Part shown: positions 20,940 to 32,625 of the stretch, one piece after another
How the letters are laid out: every line of letters begins with the position of its first letter
Numbering within the stretch: the first letter of the stretch is position 1
From: Linanthus parryae
Taxonomy: Eukaryota; Streptophyta; Magnoliopsida; Ericales; Polemoniaceae
Direction of reading: 5' to 3'
Assembly (NCBI GenBank): GCA_023055425.1
Contig: JALGPY010000008.1
Coordinates: forward strand, 8,442,501-8,506,500
Length of the DNA: 64,000 nt
Notes under the pieces: generated by a model
Databases searched by the model: none
What the model was told of the DNA's origin: nothing
What the model saw: the letters and a program-made list of their open reading frames with translations, nothing else
Made by a program: the position numbers and the translations under genes

Positions 20940-21568
20940 TCAAACTAGCCCTTTAATATGAGGACATGTATCGGACTGCCTGCTAGAGGACCACCAGGCC
21001 TTAGCCAGTCTCTGACTGAGGCGACCGGTCCTTATGCCAGAATTTAGCAATCTTGGGACCGGCTCAATCCAAGAGACCGGACAACTATGGGTGGGCTTAA
21101 GAGAAGGCCATTCCTAGCCCGTGGGTTTATTATTATTTTAATAAATATTTGCGGTCCTGGGCCGGTCTGGGACAGGCTCAGACCACTATCCCTCTGTCTT
21201 GGGCAGGTTCAAGACCACCCCAGTCCTGGGCCGGATCACCCTTCAAACGGCCTGTTTGGCGGTCCCCCCGCCCAGAATGCAGTTCAGACAAGGAGCTGCA
21301 ACATGAATGTCATTAAAGTCTCTGTTGAAATACATAGTCCACAAGATCCACACCACTCTCATGCAAGTTACTCGATCACAGTTGAATCTCGTCGTACAAG
21401 TACCAAAACCAAAGCGGAGTAGCGGAAGCAAAGACAGCTTCATTAGTGATTCTAGCTAACCCAAAAAAAAGAAGATACAATCGCTATGAAGTGTGGCCGG
21501 AAATGATGATTATGCAAAGTCTCACAAAACTAGAGAGAAGTCGAGGCACGATGAAGCTTTGTCACTTA

Positions 21569-24500
21569 TCAGATGAATTGCTTCAGGAACTCCGTAGCTA
21601 CAAGCCTCCCTCTTGTGTTTACAGATAATTTCAACTCGCCAATCTCCTTGTCAATATCCTGCAATTTTTCAGCACAGCGCAATGAAATATCTAACTTTTA
21701 AGACAGTAAACCTACAATGAAGGAAAATAACAAAAGTAACAAGAATGATATCCTTCTATCACGATAGCTCAGAGCCTCAGATGTGTCACTTAAATAATCG
21801 GAGTTATGATTCTACTGCACCATCATATCCACATTCATAGAAACTGAATGGAGTCCGAAAACCTTTGTAAGTTTACTGCCATCATCAGATTGGCAATCAA
21901 GAAACCTATAAATATTCCAAAACCAGTGGGACCAAGGGCGGATGTACATTGTGACCAGTGGGCGCTATACAAGTTACAGTATAGTCCCCATTCAACTTTA
22001 CAAAATTCAAGTTTATGCATATTTTGTTATTTATTTTTCAATTTAGCCCCCCGCTGCGACAAATTCCTGGATCCACCCCTGCGTAGAACAACTGACAACC
22101 CCCGCAAAAACAACATCTGAAGCTGTGGCCATTGCCTTCCAGTTCTTCGCGCTTAGCATGGAGAAAAAGGCAGAGAAGAAAAGCAAGGACAACCCCAGCC
22201 CCAATCTTCCAAGGGGGTTCTTTCAGACCCCTCCAACAAACTTAAAATTGTGCAAACAGATGGCTTCTAGGACCACGCCACATGTTTGGTAGGGATATGA
22301 ATATAGGATGCGCGGTTTACTCCAGGAACGAACAACTCCTACACGCAGAGAAACCATAAAAATCTAACCCTTTTTTTTTTGATGAATTAGGAGAATTGTA
22401 TTGAAGCAAAGGAGCGGAACAGGAGTTACAATCTATAGAAATGTAATTTGCAAATAATGTTTGGGAAATGGTCAAGGTCAAAATCGCCAAGATGACGGGC
22501 AGAGAGGCTCCATCTTGCTAAGTGATGAGCCGTCCAGTTTGAGTTCCTTCTCTCGTATATGACAGATCCATTAAGCTCACGAAGCATCAGAAGAAGGCTC
22601 TTGATACGATTGTGCCATCTCCAGTGGGCCACTTGAGGATTGGCAAAGGCATTTGCAACATGCTGGGAATCTGTGGAGAAGATGATATTGTGCCATTGGA
22701 GATTGTAGCTCACAGAGATGGCATCCTCGATTGCTCTGAACTCAATTTCCTCCACTAAATCTGCCTTGCCGTGATGACCTCTTGCTTTAATAGGGATGCC
22801 TGAATGATTCCCAGCAATCCAAGCCCATCTGCTGAGAGTTCCATCCATACAAGCATCACAATTTATTTTTAAAGAGTCCAGAGGCGGAGGGAGCCAGGAA
22901 AGGTCAGTGGGAACCGGATGAGTCGGACCAGACTCATCTACAATCTTCCAGAAGTGCTCTGCAAAGAGAGAGTGGCATTCCGCGGTGAGACGAGAAGTAA
23001 TCAGTTTCCCGTTGTGAAGTAACTTCTGGTTTCGGGCTTTCCAGATTTTATCAAGAATAATGGAGCTCCAGAGACGTAGAGTCTCTTTAGTCCGGGAGTC
23101 AACGTCAGATTCCGCGATGAAGCCAAAGAGGCTCTCTAGCCAATGGGAGGAGCCAGAAATGTCAATAAGCTCCGATCGGATTCCGCAGAGACCGAACCAA
23201 AGACTTCTAGCTAAGACGTGAATAGGGGTCTCCATATGAGACTCACAAAGAAGACAAGATGTATCATCAGGGCTAGCAGCAGCAAATAACTTATCCCTAG
23301 TAGGAAGACAATCAGACCTGCTGAGCCTCCAGAGAAGGAGTTTGTGCCTTTCATGAATGCTGAATTTCCAAATTTGCTTCCAGAAGGGAGAGAACGGAGA
23401 CGTATGAGGGAGCTGAGTTTGGAACCTGTACATATCCTGCCGTAACCTTGCCATTCCGGCTTTCAGTCCAGACCCATTTGTCAGCAGAGGGGAAGCGAGG
23501 GATTTTGAGGAGGAGAATAGCTGCAGCTTCATCCTCTGTGGACCATCTTCTAATAACATCTGTTCTCCAAGTTCGAAGATCAGGGTCAATGAGCTCATTC
23601 ACAAACTTTGGGGCAGCTGCAAGATCATCAGGTGGGTCCGGAGTAGGAGGGACAAGACCAGGGAGCCAAGGATCCTGCCAAATATCAATACTGGAACCAT
23701 CCTCAATGACTTTAAGAGCTTTAAGGACGATGAGACATTTCATGTTGAGCATGCCTTTCCAGAAGGAGTAATCGGGCTTGGGGTCAAGCAGGTGAAAGGG
23801 GATTAAGTGGCAGTATTTCTTTTGTAGCTGTTGGCACCAGAAGGAGGGGGTATTAGACCAGAGATCCCGAGTGAGCTTGGAGAGTAGAGCTTTGTTGTGA
23901 ATCTGAGTGGACCTGAAGCCTAGACCACCACTGAACTTGGGCTTGCAGAATTTGTCCCACCGGAGCCAATGTCTCTTTTTAGTCTTGTTGTCTTCACCCC
24001 ACCAAAATCTGGAGCAAGAGGAATCAATGGCATTTGTGATACTTTGGGGAAGAGTGTAGATCGACATGGGATGATTGGGGATAGCATTGCAAACAGATCT
24101 GATAAGAGTAGCTTTCCCAGCTTGAGATAGAGATTTCGACATCCAACCACATATCTTGTTGTTCAGCTTATCCACTGAACCATAGAAGGCAGTGTTTAGA
24201 TCTGCTGATGAACATAGGCAATCGCAGATAAATGGCTTTCTTTGAGCCTTTTTGGAGTTGAAGGGAACTTTTGATTTCTCTCTTGATGGGGGCAGGAGTG
24301 TTCTTGCTAAAAACGATTGAAGACTTCTGCTTGTTGACTTTTTGACCAGTCCAAGAAGAGAAGAGGTGCAGACAATGATTGATGTATTCAGCTTCTTCGG
24401 GATTTGCTCTAGCAAGAATGATAGGATCATCCGCAAACATGAGATGATCAATTGGAGTACACTGTCTAGACATTTTAATCCCATGGATCCATCCTTTACT

Positions 24501-27500
24501 TTGCTGGTAGATGGTGTCACACTCGACGCCACCTTAGCATTACGTCCCTAACAGATTGCACAAAATCTTATTATGTGATCCAACATGTGCGTGTTTCAAG
24601 GATGCCGCCACCCACCATTTTTTCCTTGAACTACTTTTTCAGCTGATTTCTAGTAACATGGTAAAAGTATCTCGCATACAGGTTACCTCCTTAACCATTC
24701 AAAGCAGCCCAAAAATTTCATTTTTGTCTCTAGCCTAGGGGGACATTCTAACGCTATTTTGTATATGTTATTATCTTCCAGGGATCATATTTTCAGTAGG
24801 TATGAACTTCTGATGTATCCTTAACGATACAAAATTTGGTTATCTTCGCATGATCTTGTAGAGTATACTTTACTCTACAAAACCGTGGAAAAATTGTAAA
24901 AAATTGACATCATTTTGCTATCCAAATCACCAAGTCAAACCAGAACGAAAGAGAAGGGAGGTAGTATATGTTGTTATCTTCCAGGGATCATATCATAGGT
25001 ATAGACTTCTGATGACTGATGTATCCTTAATGTTCTATTTACAAATTCTTGTGTTGCCAGTGAAAATGAAGAAGAAAAAATCACTAAATAAAGGGGTCTG
25101 AAACTGAATTGGAAGTATGATTCCCAAATGTTGGGAATTTCTCAAACTTGCAGTATTCAGCAGAGAATTGAAAGAAAGAAAGAGGGGCCACAACGGGACA
25201 GTATATTCACCCAAGGCCCAGCCTTTTACTTTCAGCTAATACTTTCCAGGAATATTCAGGTTCCATCAGAGTTATCAAAGGCGGTCGCCTTAATGCCCGT
25301 GTGACTCTTAGCCATTGAGTGGCCTAGGCTTCGCCCGGTCACCCAATTCACCTAGGCAATCCTAGTTCAGCTACATATTTTCATGCAATTTATCGTATTA
25401 AATATTAATGAAACTAAAATGTCGGTAGAATTTTATATTCTACGATGGAAAATTGAAGTATATAGTTTGTAAGTAAGATGAGAAAATTCTTAATGTGCTA
25501 TTCGACCGTTGGCATAATAAGAAATAGCATCCATTTTTCTTTAATAATTTTGAATTTAGTAACAACATATTAAGCAACCTCCATTTCAATAAAAAAAAAT
25601 GTTAACAAAAAGCTAATTTGGAAATCACACACTGGGTTAGAATTAACAAACAATTTTAGTTTCTGATATCTAATTCAAAGTACTCGTGATTTTCGCTTAT
25701 GTCAAATATTAGGTTCATTGGCATAACAGACACTCTTTTTCACCGATATTTTACTATTCTGCTAAGCATGAAGCCTCCAACCAACACAACCCATCGGAGT
25801 TATTCCCCAAGAGTTCCCTTCATTCAGTATCCAAATAGATTGCCCAAAAAAGTTATAAACAGAGTTTTTTGAACAGGAAATACACATTTTCAAAGGGATC
25901 CCCCAAGTGAATATGACACTATGGTATCAGTTGGTTCATAGATTCTTCTTCTATCACTTCCAAATTCAGCACTTTTCCGCACCACCACCACATCTCTGGA
26001 CCAGTACTCCTTCAACTGAACTAACCATCACTGTCAAAGAGCTTTGATCTATGGTTCTCATGCTTTCCTTCTCTCCAACTCTCTATCCCTGGAAATCAAA
26101 TTTGGTGTTGGACTTCTCAGAACCAAAATTGACGGGTAGATGAACCATATTTGTTATGGAATTTGTTGGATCAGGTCCATTATTCCAGCTCCAATCCCTC
26201 TTCCTCTCATATCAGCGTGGTTGGAATTGGATAGAGACTATCTTTCCATTCATGTAAAGTCAATCTGCCTCTCTGTGACTTGGCCATTTGTTCGTTCAAT
26301 TTATTGGTGTCGCCATGGAAGTGGTGGATTGCTCGAGGTGGTGGTGGTGGTGGTGGTCTGGTGACAATGGTTCGTTTTGAGAAAGATGATGATGTAAGTG
26401 GTGTAGTGATGGTTGTTGTTTTGTTGGTGGCATAGGTGGGTTATCCTGGGTTGGAGAAGAAGAAACAAAGATGGGCAAAGGTGAAAACGATATTTTGGAT
26501 TTAACACAGGGATATATAATCTCTAAAGTATGTTAATTCATATACACTTTTGATCAAATGTACACGCGAAGTGCACAGAAGATGTAGGATTGCAACCCTT
26601 ATCATAAATATCACCACTTAATGGAGCTTCTGGAAACTTAGCATTACACACAGAATAAACTTGACTGTTTCGAAACCAAATATATCCAAACCCATATTTA
26701 AGGAGTGAACTTTGGACCTTTTCCATTAGATTCTTTCTATAGAGCATCACCAAAACTTTAAGCTCTTAGCAAATGTCAGCACTGCAGGAGCAAGATACTG
26801 TCTATGCCTGTTGACATTTATATACTTTGGTTGCTATGACATCTATAAGTTATTAGTTCTCTATGTAAGCATGCTTCATACACTAATATGCTCCCAGAAC
26901 AGAATTCCCGTTAAAATTGTACTTAATTGCAGAAGTACAGAAGCACGATAAAGCAAAAGTTATCTAAGTGAAAGACTTGCCTCCATGAACTGCACGATGA
27001 AATCTATGAGCTTTGATTTCTGCATGTCCTCGCAGTGATAGTTTGTAATAAGAAAACTAATATCGTATCCCTGCAAAGTGGAATCAACAACTAATGAAAC
27101 AAGCATGAAAAGGAAAAGGAAAAGAAAAAGAGAGGTATGCTTCAACTAATGCTAGACAAAAATAAGTGGGCATGTTATGCCGCCTTCATAAAAAACCATC
27201 TTAATGGATTGAGAAACAGGTGTGCTGCATAAGATATAGGCATTTTAATATTTAAGAGAACTGCACTTCACATTGCTTAAATGCCAACTCACAAAGACGC
27301 CAAAATATTCTCCTAAGACCATGGCTTAAAGAAGCAAAGAACCACCAGGAGAAAGATATGCCCAGTCAGGTTCCTGCCTACGCTATGCTTCTCGCAAGCT
27401 CTGATCCAATAACCACCCAAACGCCATGGATAATTTATTAAAACAAGATGAAGCTCAGTATCAAAGTTTCCTCCGCAATCTCCAAAACAATATGAAGCAA

Positions 27501-30500
27501 TTCTTAGCAGATACTCTGGTGTTGCAAGCAAGTTACGTCTTCTCAATGTGGCTCAACCATAGAATGATAGAACTATATACCAGGTACCAAAACAGGTACT
27601 TTGCGTTGAAGAAATTCTATCAGTCAATTAAATAATACAAATCTCATACTCTACTCAACAAGCCCTTTCCCATTTTAAGATTGACTCATTGATAAGAAAA
27701 GGTGTGCACCTGAACTGGCTTTCTCCTCAGTACTTGAAATGCTTCAGCTCTCATTGATAAGAATCTAAGGAACTTTTTGGATAGTATATTTTCCAACTCA
27801 TCAGACTGCTTCACCTATAAAACCACGAAGAGTGTAGCGGTAAGGAGGTCAAATCTGAAAAATTATTACGTTTTTATAGTTTTCACATTATGAGTAGCAA
27901 ATGAAAATGATGCTGCTTAATATTCTGATGCAAACCAAAATAGCTCTTTGTATACAATTCTCACACTAAAAGAATAAGATAAGAAACCAATCAAGCTTCA
28001 ACCAAGTTAAGATGCAGATTGTATGTTGCACACATAACCAGCAAAAGAAAAAACATTGCAACCAAGTACAAATTACTTCATCTTACCTTGAGGCTTATTC
28101 GGAGTGAATTTATTGATGTTTCAATTAAGCACTTCTCAGCCTCATTCCGACATATCAAAACCTAAAATACAAACAGCCAACATCAATATAAGATTTACAA
28201 ATCAAGTGATTCATAGTCATCCACGCTAAGCTTTAAGTGAGTTTAATCACATTTTTATTAGCCTACCTTGCCAGTATTTTTCTTTTTGATAATCTAGTCT
28301 ATCTTTCCAGTATTGAAGTAGAGAGAGATGAAACTTCAGAAGTTTTTACATGTTCTTTCTGTTACACATAAGATGATGTTATGGGGTTGCATTTAAAGTT
28401 TCAGTTTTGGTGTGATTCAATTTTTTAATACAACCCCATGGTGGAAACTCATTTACGCCAAGAATGTGTCTTTCCTGAACAAGCTTTGGGCCTTTTGGCT
28501 AGATTTAACTTTTATATTTTGGTCTTTACATATATTTTGTTCCAAACATGGAAGTTCTTAGTCTATGCACTGGTAGGGAAAAATTAAGTGTTGGCATTTG
28601 TGAAAGCATCTACACAATGCTCCATTTATTTCTCTGTAGTTCTTTAAGAAGTTGCTTTTTGCTGGAGCCTCCTAGTGGTTATTATGATAGTATCTAAGTG
28701 TTATATTGAAAAGAAAAAGAAAGAAAATTCCTTCTTCATCTTGAGTCTCTTACTAGCTAATTACTACAGTTGCAACGAAAAAATAAGAGAAAATAAAGCA
28801 TATGAACAAAGATTTTCATAAATGTGCCTCACTGGATTTAGCAAAAGTTCTGGGCTGGTCCTGAAAGACAAAATAGAGCAGTGAAATCATCAGTTTGTTT
28901 GCACGTTGCCAATTGATCAAGTTACATTACATAAACAGCCACAGTAAGAAGACACTTTTCAGGAAAAAACAGGAGACCGTGCTCCTCTATGGTGTGGAAT
29001 CAACAACCCAACAAGTACGATAACATAAACCATGTAACTCCAGTCCATTAATCATCAAAATTTCAAAAGAAAGGAAAAATGATATAAGTTTGGATTATAC
29101 CTATACATACATGCAAGAATAAGAACTCATAATTCAACTCATAAACAGCCACAGCAAGAAGACAATTTTCTGGAAAAAACAGGAGATGGCATGCTCCTCT
29201 CTATGGTGTGGAATCAACAACCCAAAAAGTACGATAACATAAACCATGTAACTCCCAATCTCTGTCACTTAATATGTGGGAAGTTGGGAACATTCAATCT
29301 ATCAATCATCAAAATTTTGAAAGGAAGGAAAGGGAAATAAGTTAGGATCCGGTCTATTTATACAGGCATGAATAAGAACTCCTAATTCAACTCAACTGCT
29401 TAGAGATATCTCAAACAAAGTCAAAAATTATATAAGTAACTACAACTCATTTTCATATAGGATTCCATTCTGTCTCTTCCTCAAATTACTTGTTCCTCAA
29501 CTCATGTTGCTTACTGTGGCATGGCAGAAAGTGAACGCATTTATTTCATGTCATATATACAAATAGTTCGTTGAAAAGGATTGCAAATAGGAAAAATGCT
29601 CATTTGATTAAAGAAACCCATACATACACTTTGCAACTTTAAATCTAGCATCGCGACATGCATAAAAAATGATAAGCAAATATCTAAACAAAATCAGGAT
29701 GCAGAGGAGACCAACAATTGATCCCCTCAAGCAGATCAGTGTTTGAGAACTATTCTGCTCTACAAACACTTTCTGCTAGGAAGTGTCTTCTGAGTGTTGT
29801 TCCCCCATTTTATGTGTTCCACTCATGCTTAAGATGTTGCTAGTTCTTCCTAGCATCAGAAGCTTTGTAAAGACCAACAGTGGGCCGGTGGTCGATCTAC
29901 TTGCTGATCAGATAGATAAAAATTATCCAAAATTTATGACTCGAGATGTAGAGCACTCTTATATCTCCCCCTTTTCAACTATAGACCAACCAAGGATATT
30001 TCTTGTTTCTGACAAATTGCCAATGCACAAGATGTTTACCACTTGAGGTAAAAGAAATAAGGACAGAAGGACTAATGTATGCATCTATAAGAACCTTCCT
30101 TTCAGAATAATTTCCAGCACGAGACATATACTCCTTCAAATTTAACATGATCGGAAAGTAACATTATACTTTATAGCACACCATGATAGCAGAAATCAAA
30201 CTGTGATATGTAAACTTACTTTAGTTCAACCTCCGGTTTGTTGTGCCTTTCAACCTCTTGGCAAGGAAAGTTCTGCAGCATCATGAGAATAACTTAATAA
30301 TCTCTTCATTTAATCTCGTATCTCGGGACAAGTTAGCAAGAAAAAGAAAGTTAAAAAACTACAAAGATGGGGCAGGCAAATTAAACAAAACCAATGCTTT
30401 CATGGTTTCATACATGGATCGCCTCTCCATCAGATGTAACTCACAAGCCTTGATGACTCCCACCGGTTCAAGCTTTCATTCAAAGAGCACCTCGCTATCA

Positions 30501-32411
30501 AGGTATTTGTAGAAACTGGCTTAGAAACTCAATGACGGCAAAGTTGGTTGGCATAGAGATATTTTGGGCTTAGATAATATGATTTTCACAGTTAAGAAAA
30601 GGCACCGACCACCTTTGCATGGGGAAGGGCCTGGTGGAACAAAATAATCAGCATAGCTGAAGTGCTAAACCTTCAGATCACGTGGCTTTGTAGCGGAGAC
30701 AAGACTGAACTTCTCACCAGACAACCGGGCAGACAAACTTAGAAAACACAGACTCTCATGCAGGGGCGGAGCTACTTGGGGGGCACAGCAGGTCATGTGC
30801 CCCAGAGATGTGATATTTATGCCCCTATAACTGCAAACATGTTCCCCCTTTTAGATGCTATTTGAAAGTGTGCCCCTAAAATATTAGACATGTCTCTAAT
30901 AGTAATAACTGCAAATACCTCCCCTCCCCCCTTGCAATATTATGTTGATTATCTTGTTTTCTTTTGACAAATATGATAATTTAATAGAGTTTAGCGGGAA
31001 AATACCATCGAAAACTTCTCAATTGTGCCCCCCTCTCGGCCAATTCCTGGCTCCGCCACTGCTCTCATGGTCATGTTCTATCTTAATAAGTAACATGTCT
31101 TGATGATGATAGGATTTGGAATAAGAATCCTTGATGATTTCACAGAAAAGAAGGCTACAAATGAAGCCTCAACACAGACGTTAATACACTATAAGTTTAT
31201 GCTGTTGAAGATTTCCAAGCTGGCTGTAGAAGTATACTAAGACTAACGCTGGGTGTTTTTGTTGGCTGCGATTTTGCTCCTTTTGGAGTCCCTAAGACTT
31301 TTTGTAGTTTGAGTTTAAAAAAAGCTATTATACTGTAAAATTTTAGAATCCATGTCCAAGGATGTTTTTATTTTCAGTTCATCTTGAGTCCAAACTCAAT
31401 GACACTTAGGCTATGTTTGGTTCGTAGTAAAATGTTTTACAAGGGAAAATATTTTACGCGTAAAATGTTTTGTGTGAAAAAGCTTTCTCTGCAATTGTGT
31501 TCTCGTGTTTGGTTGACTCTTGCCAAAACAGTGGGCCGTGACGGAAATGGCGGTGAAGGTGGGTGTCGGTGATGGGTCGTGGCAGTGGTAGTGGAGGTGT
31601 TAGTATGAGTTGTTGTGCTCCTTCACTCTCCGGAAAATGGCTTAAGGATTTGAAATGTGTAAATCATTTTACAGGAACACATTTTACTTCCAACCAAACA
31701 GCACCAAAACAAGGGAAAATTTTTACAGGAAAATGTTTTACCACCAACCAAACGGAGCCTTGTTCCGTGTTCTGATTACAGAAACCTAACTGTGACTCGA
31801 AAGCCTAATCCGGTTACTTGACTTATAAATGTTGGACAATTGTCAGATAGCTAGCTAGTTGGGTAACGATTTTATGGTTTGAGTTTCAATCAAGTGCAGA
31901 AACCAGTCTAGGCTCTAACCAAATCATTGGAAATTGGAAGTAAAACAGTGGGGGGTTACCTACCTGTAGGCACATGGAAGCCTCGAGTGTGTTCCGAATG
32001 CAAGTCAAGTACAGCCGCATCGAGTTTGCCTGAAACACATTTTGACACTAGTATTATTATAACTAAGCTGGCTTACCAATGGGGGGAAAACACAATCCAG
32101 AGAGTCAAAATCTCAAATTCTTCTCATCCAAATTTCTGCAAAACTATTTACTTTTAAGATGAAAACAGTGAACTAATAACAATAGATGGGATGGGATCTA
32201 GAAAATCACAAGAGCATAAGTTTTTATGGAAGTGGTGTCTATTACTGAGTGAATGTATGCATCGATTAGAATTAGGGTTTGGTTCGGTTGCAATTGCGAT
32301 AGCTGGAACCAAATTTGTACCGATCGGTTGCAGTTCATTGTTAATTAGAAGAGAAATTCAGCTACCAGAGTCACGTAAATCGGGAACGAGAGAGAGAGAG
32401 AGGATTACCAT
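21569..32411 (-). CDS. ARPC4: Actin-related protein 2/3 complex subunit 4 (ARPC4/p20), complete, 8 exons, 169 aa
   Basis: Core subunit of the seven-subunit ARP2/3 complex: ARPC4 and ARPC2 form the backbone holding ARP2/ARP3 and contacting the mother filament in branched-actin nucleation (family knowledge). In plants the complex shapes trichomes and pavement cells. Exons (minus): 32411-32409 (ATG only), 32029-31964, 30272-30220, 28860-28833, 28161-28087, 27814-27710, 27070-26981, 21658-21569. Lengths sum to 510 nt with continuous frame. Motifs in order: [107 protein letters not shown], and the terminal [11 protein letters not shown]. The length equals the usual plant ARPC4. All donors are GT except intron 7, which uses AG|GCAAGT. 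Intron 7 is 5.3 kb and holds a LINE; introns 2 and 7 hold MITEs. No lesion is seen, so this is probably the functional copy. Confidence 0.95.
21933..22081. mobile_element. Degenerate hAT MITE
   Basis: Ends CAAGGGCGGATGTACA and CCTGGATCCACCCCTG resemble those of the hAT MITEs at 13080, 30761 and 53031, and the right subterminal GCCCCCC...CAAATTCCTGG is shared with 30761-31061. Flanking octamers AGTGGGAC and CGTAGAAC agree only in part, as expected for an old insertion. It is 149 bp, in ARPC4 intron 7. Confidence 0.5.
22370..24545 (-). mobile_element. 5'-truncated L1-type LINE (LINE-1) in ARPC4 intron 7
   Basis: Minus-oriented, ending in a poly(A) tail (T run at 22371-22380). It retains the RT C-terminal part with the catalytic FADD motif ([12 protein letters not shown], about 24440), the RT thumb/connection region ([22 protein letters not shown]), a zf-RVT region ([25 protein letters not shown]) and a C-terminal RNase H domain ([16 protein letters not shown] ... 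[10 protein letters not shown] ... STDSQ). Frameshifts interrupt it near 24300 and 23470. The endonuclease, ORF1 and most of RT are missing, typical of incomplete target-primed reverse transcription. Block A lacks it. It is transcribed in sense with the ARPC4 pre-mRNA. Confidence 0.9.
24762..25033. repeat. Local 65-bp duplication flanking a Stowaway remnant
   Basis: The text TATCTTCCAGGGATCATAT ... ACTTCTGATG ... TGTATCCTTAA occurs at 24769-24824 and again at 24973-25032. Between them, 24829-24966 is a truncated relative of the Stowaway-like MITE at 14971, keeping its CCAAATCACCAAGTCAAA and GGGAGGTAGTA end. Block A has one copy of the duplicated text, split by copia-1. Confidence 0.7.
26337..26357. 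repeat. (GGT)n microsatellite
   Basis: Seven GGT units in ARPC4 intron 7. A related but not expanded GGT-rich stretch is in block A near 12810-12830. Confidence 0.9.
26538..26753 (-). other. ORF-like island conserved between ARPC4 copies (block B copy)
   Basis: An open minus-strand frame in intron 7: [51 protein letters not shown]. It corresponds codon for codon, with a 6-nt indel, to the block A island at 13826-14000. The family is not recognised. It sits on the same strand as ARPC4 but between exons 7 and 8, and inclusion would break the conserved C-terminus. It is best read as a coding fossil. Confidence 0.4.
28930..29393. repeat. Tandem duplication in ARPC4 intron 3
   Basis: Two imperfect copies, about 28930-29139 and 29140-29393. 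Each begins ATAAACAGCCACAG, continues with TGGTGTGGAATCAACAACCC and ACGATAACATAAACCATGTA, and ends with AATAAGAACTC...AATTCAACTC. The second copy has about 40 bp of extra sequence. No function is visible. Confidence 0.85.
30761..31061. mobile_element. hAT-type MITE in ARPC4 intron 2
   Basis: A 301-bp element with ends CAGGGGCGGAGCTA and TGGCTCCGCCACTG and a perfect 8-bp duplication CTCTCATG (30753-30760, 31062-31069). The empty site is preserved in block A at 14935-14942. Same family as the elements at 13080 and 53031. Confidence 0.95.
31409..31759. mobile_element. Foldback MITE, second copy, in ARPC4 intron 2
   Basis: Ends GGCTATGTTTGGTTCG and AACCAAACGGAGCC. It is the inverted-orientation relative of 5407-5777, sharing TTTTACAGGAAAATGTTTTACCACC. 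Flanks TTA and TTG nearly match a Harbinger-type TTA duplication. Confidence 0.75.
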
Positions 32412-32515
32412 GAGCGAAGAATGAATCTCTTCCGTCACCTGAAACTCTGAACAGAGACGAGCATGGTCTTCTGAAAGGAGAAATAAAGAGAAGAAGAAAA
32501 AACAAATAAGTGTCT

Positions 32516-32519
32516 AAAA
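32516..32519 (-). terminator. Pol III terminator of tRNA-Tyr
   Basis: A TTTT run on the minus strand, 3 bases after the end of the tRNA gene. Confidence 0.75.
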
Positions 32520-32522
32520 CGA

Positions 32523-32614
32523 TCCGACCTGCCGGATTCGAACCAGCGACCTAAGGATTAGCTGTGGGATACCCCGACTACAGTCCTCCGCTCTACCAAC
32601 TGAGCTAAGGTCGG
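32523..32614 (-). tRNA. tRNA-Tyr (GTA) with a 19-nt intron
   Basis: A 92-nt gene that folds as a cloverleaf. The acceptor 5' strand CCGACCT pairs with AGGTCGG, with discriminator A. The D-arm contains the A box TAGCTCAGTTGG, the anticodon GTA is in GGACTGTAG, and the T-arm contains the B box GGTTCGAATCC. Exon 1 is 32614-32578, the intron 32577-32559 sits one base after the anticodon as in all plant tRNA-Tyr genes, and exon 2 is 32558-32523; the mature length is 73 nt. It lies 112 bp upstream of the ARPC4 start codon on the same strand. Confidence 0.97.
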
Positions 32615-32625
32615 TTGTTGAGTAA

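Larger units (their letters stand above)
20940..31335 (-). repeat. Segmental duplication block B (intact ARPC4 copy)
   Basis: Collinear with block A (5820-15470), same orientation, about 15 kb apart. The first 300 bp of each block hold a G+C-rich repeat with GGGCCGG motifs, next to the ARPC4 3' flank. Block B keeps all exons. Relative to A it carries a LINE, a degenerate hAT MITE, a hAT MITE at 30761 and exons 4-7. Confidence 0.85.

Noticed and set aside
29783..30046. 87-codon open frame in ARPC4 intron 3
   Set aside because: Antisense to the gene, no domain or conservation in block A (deleted there).
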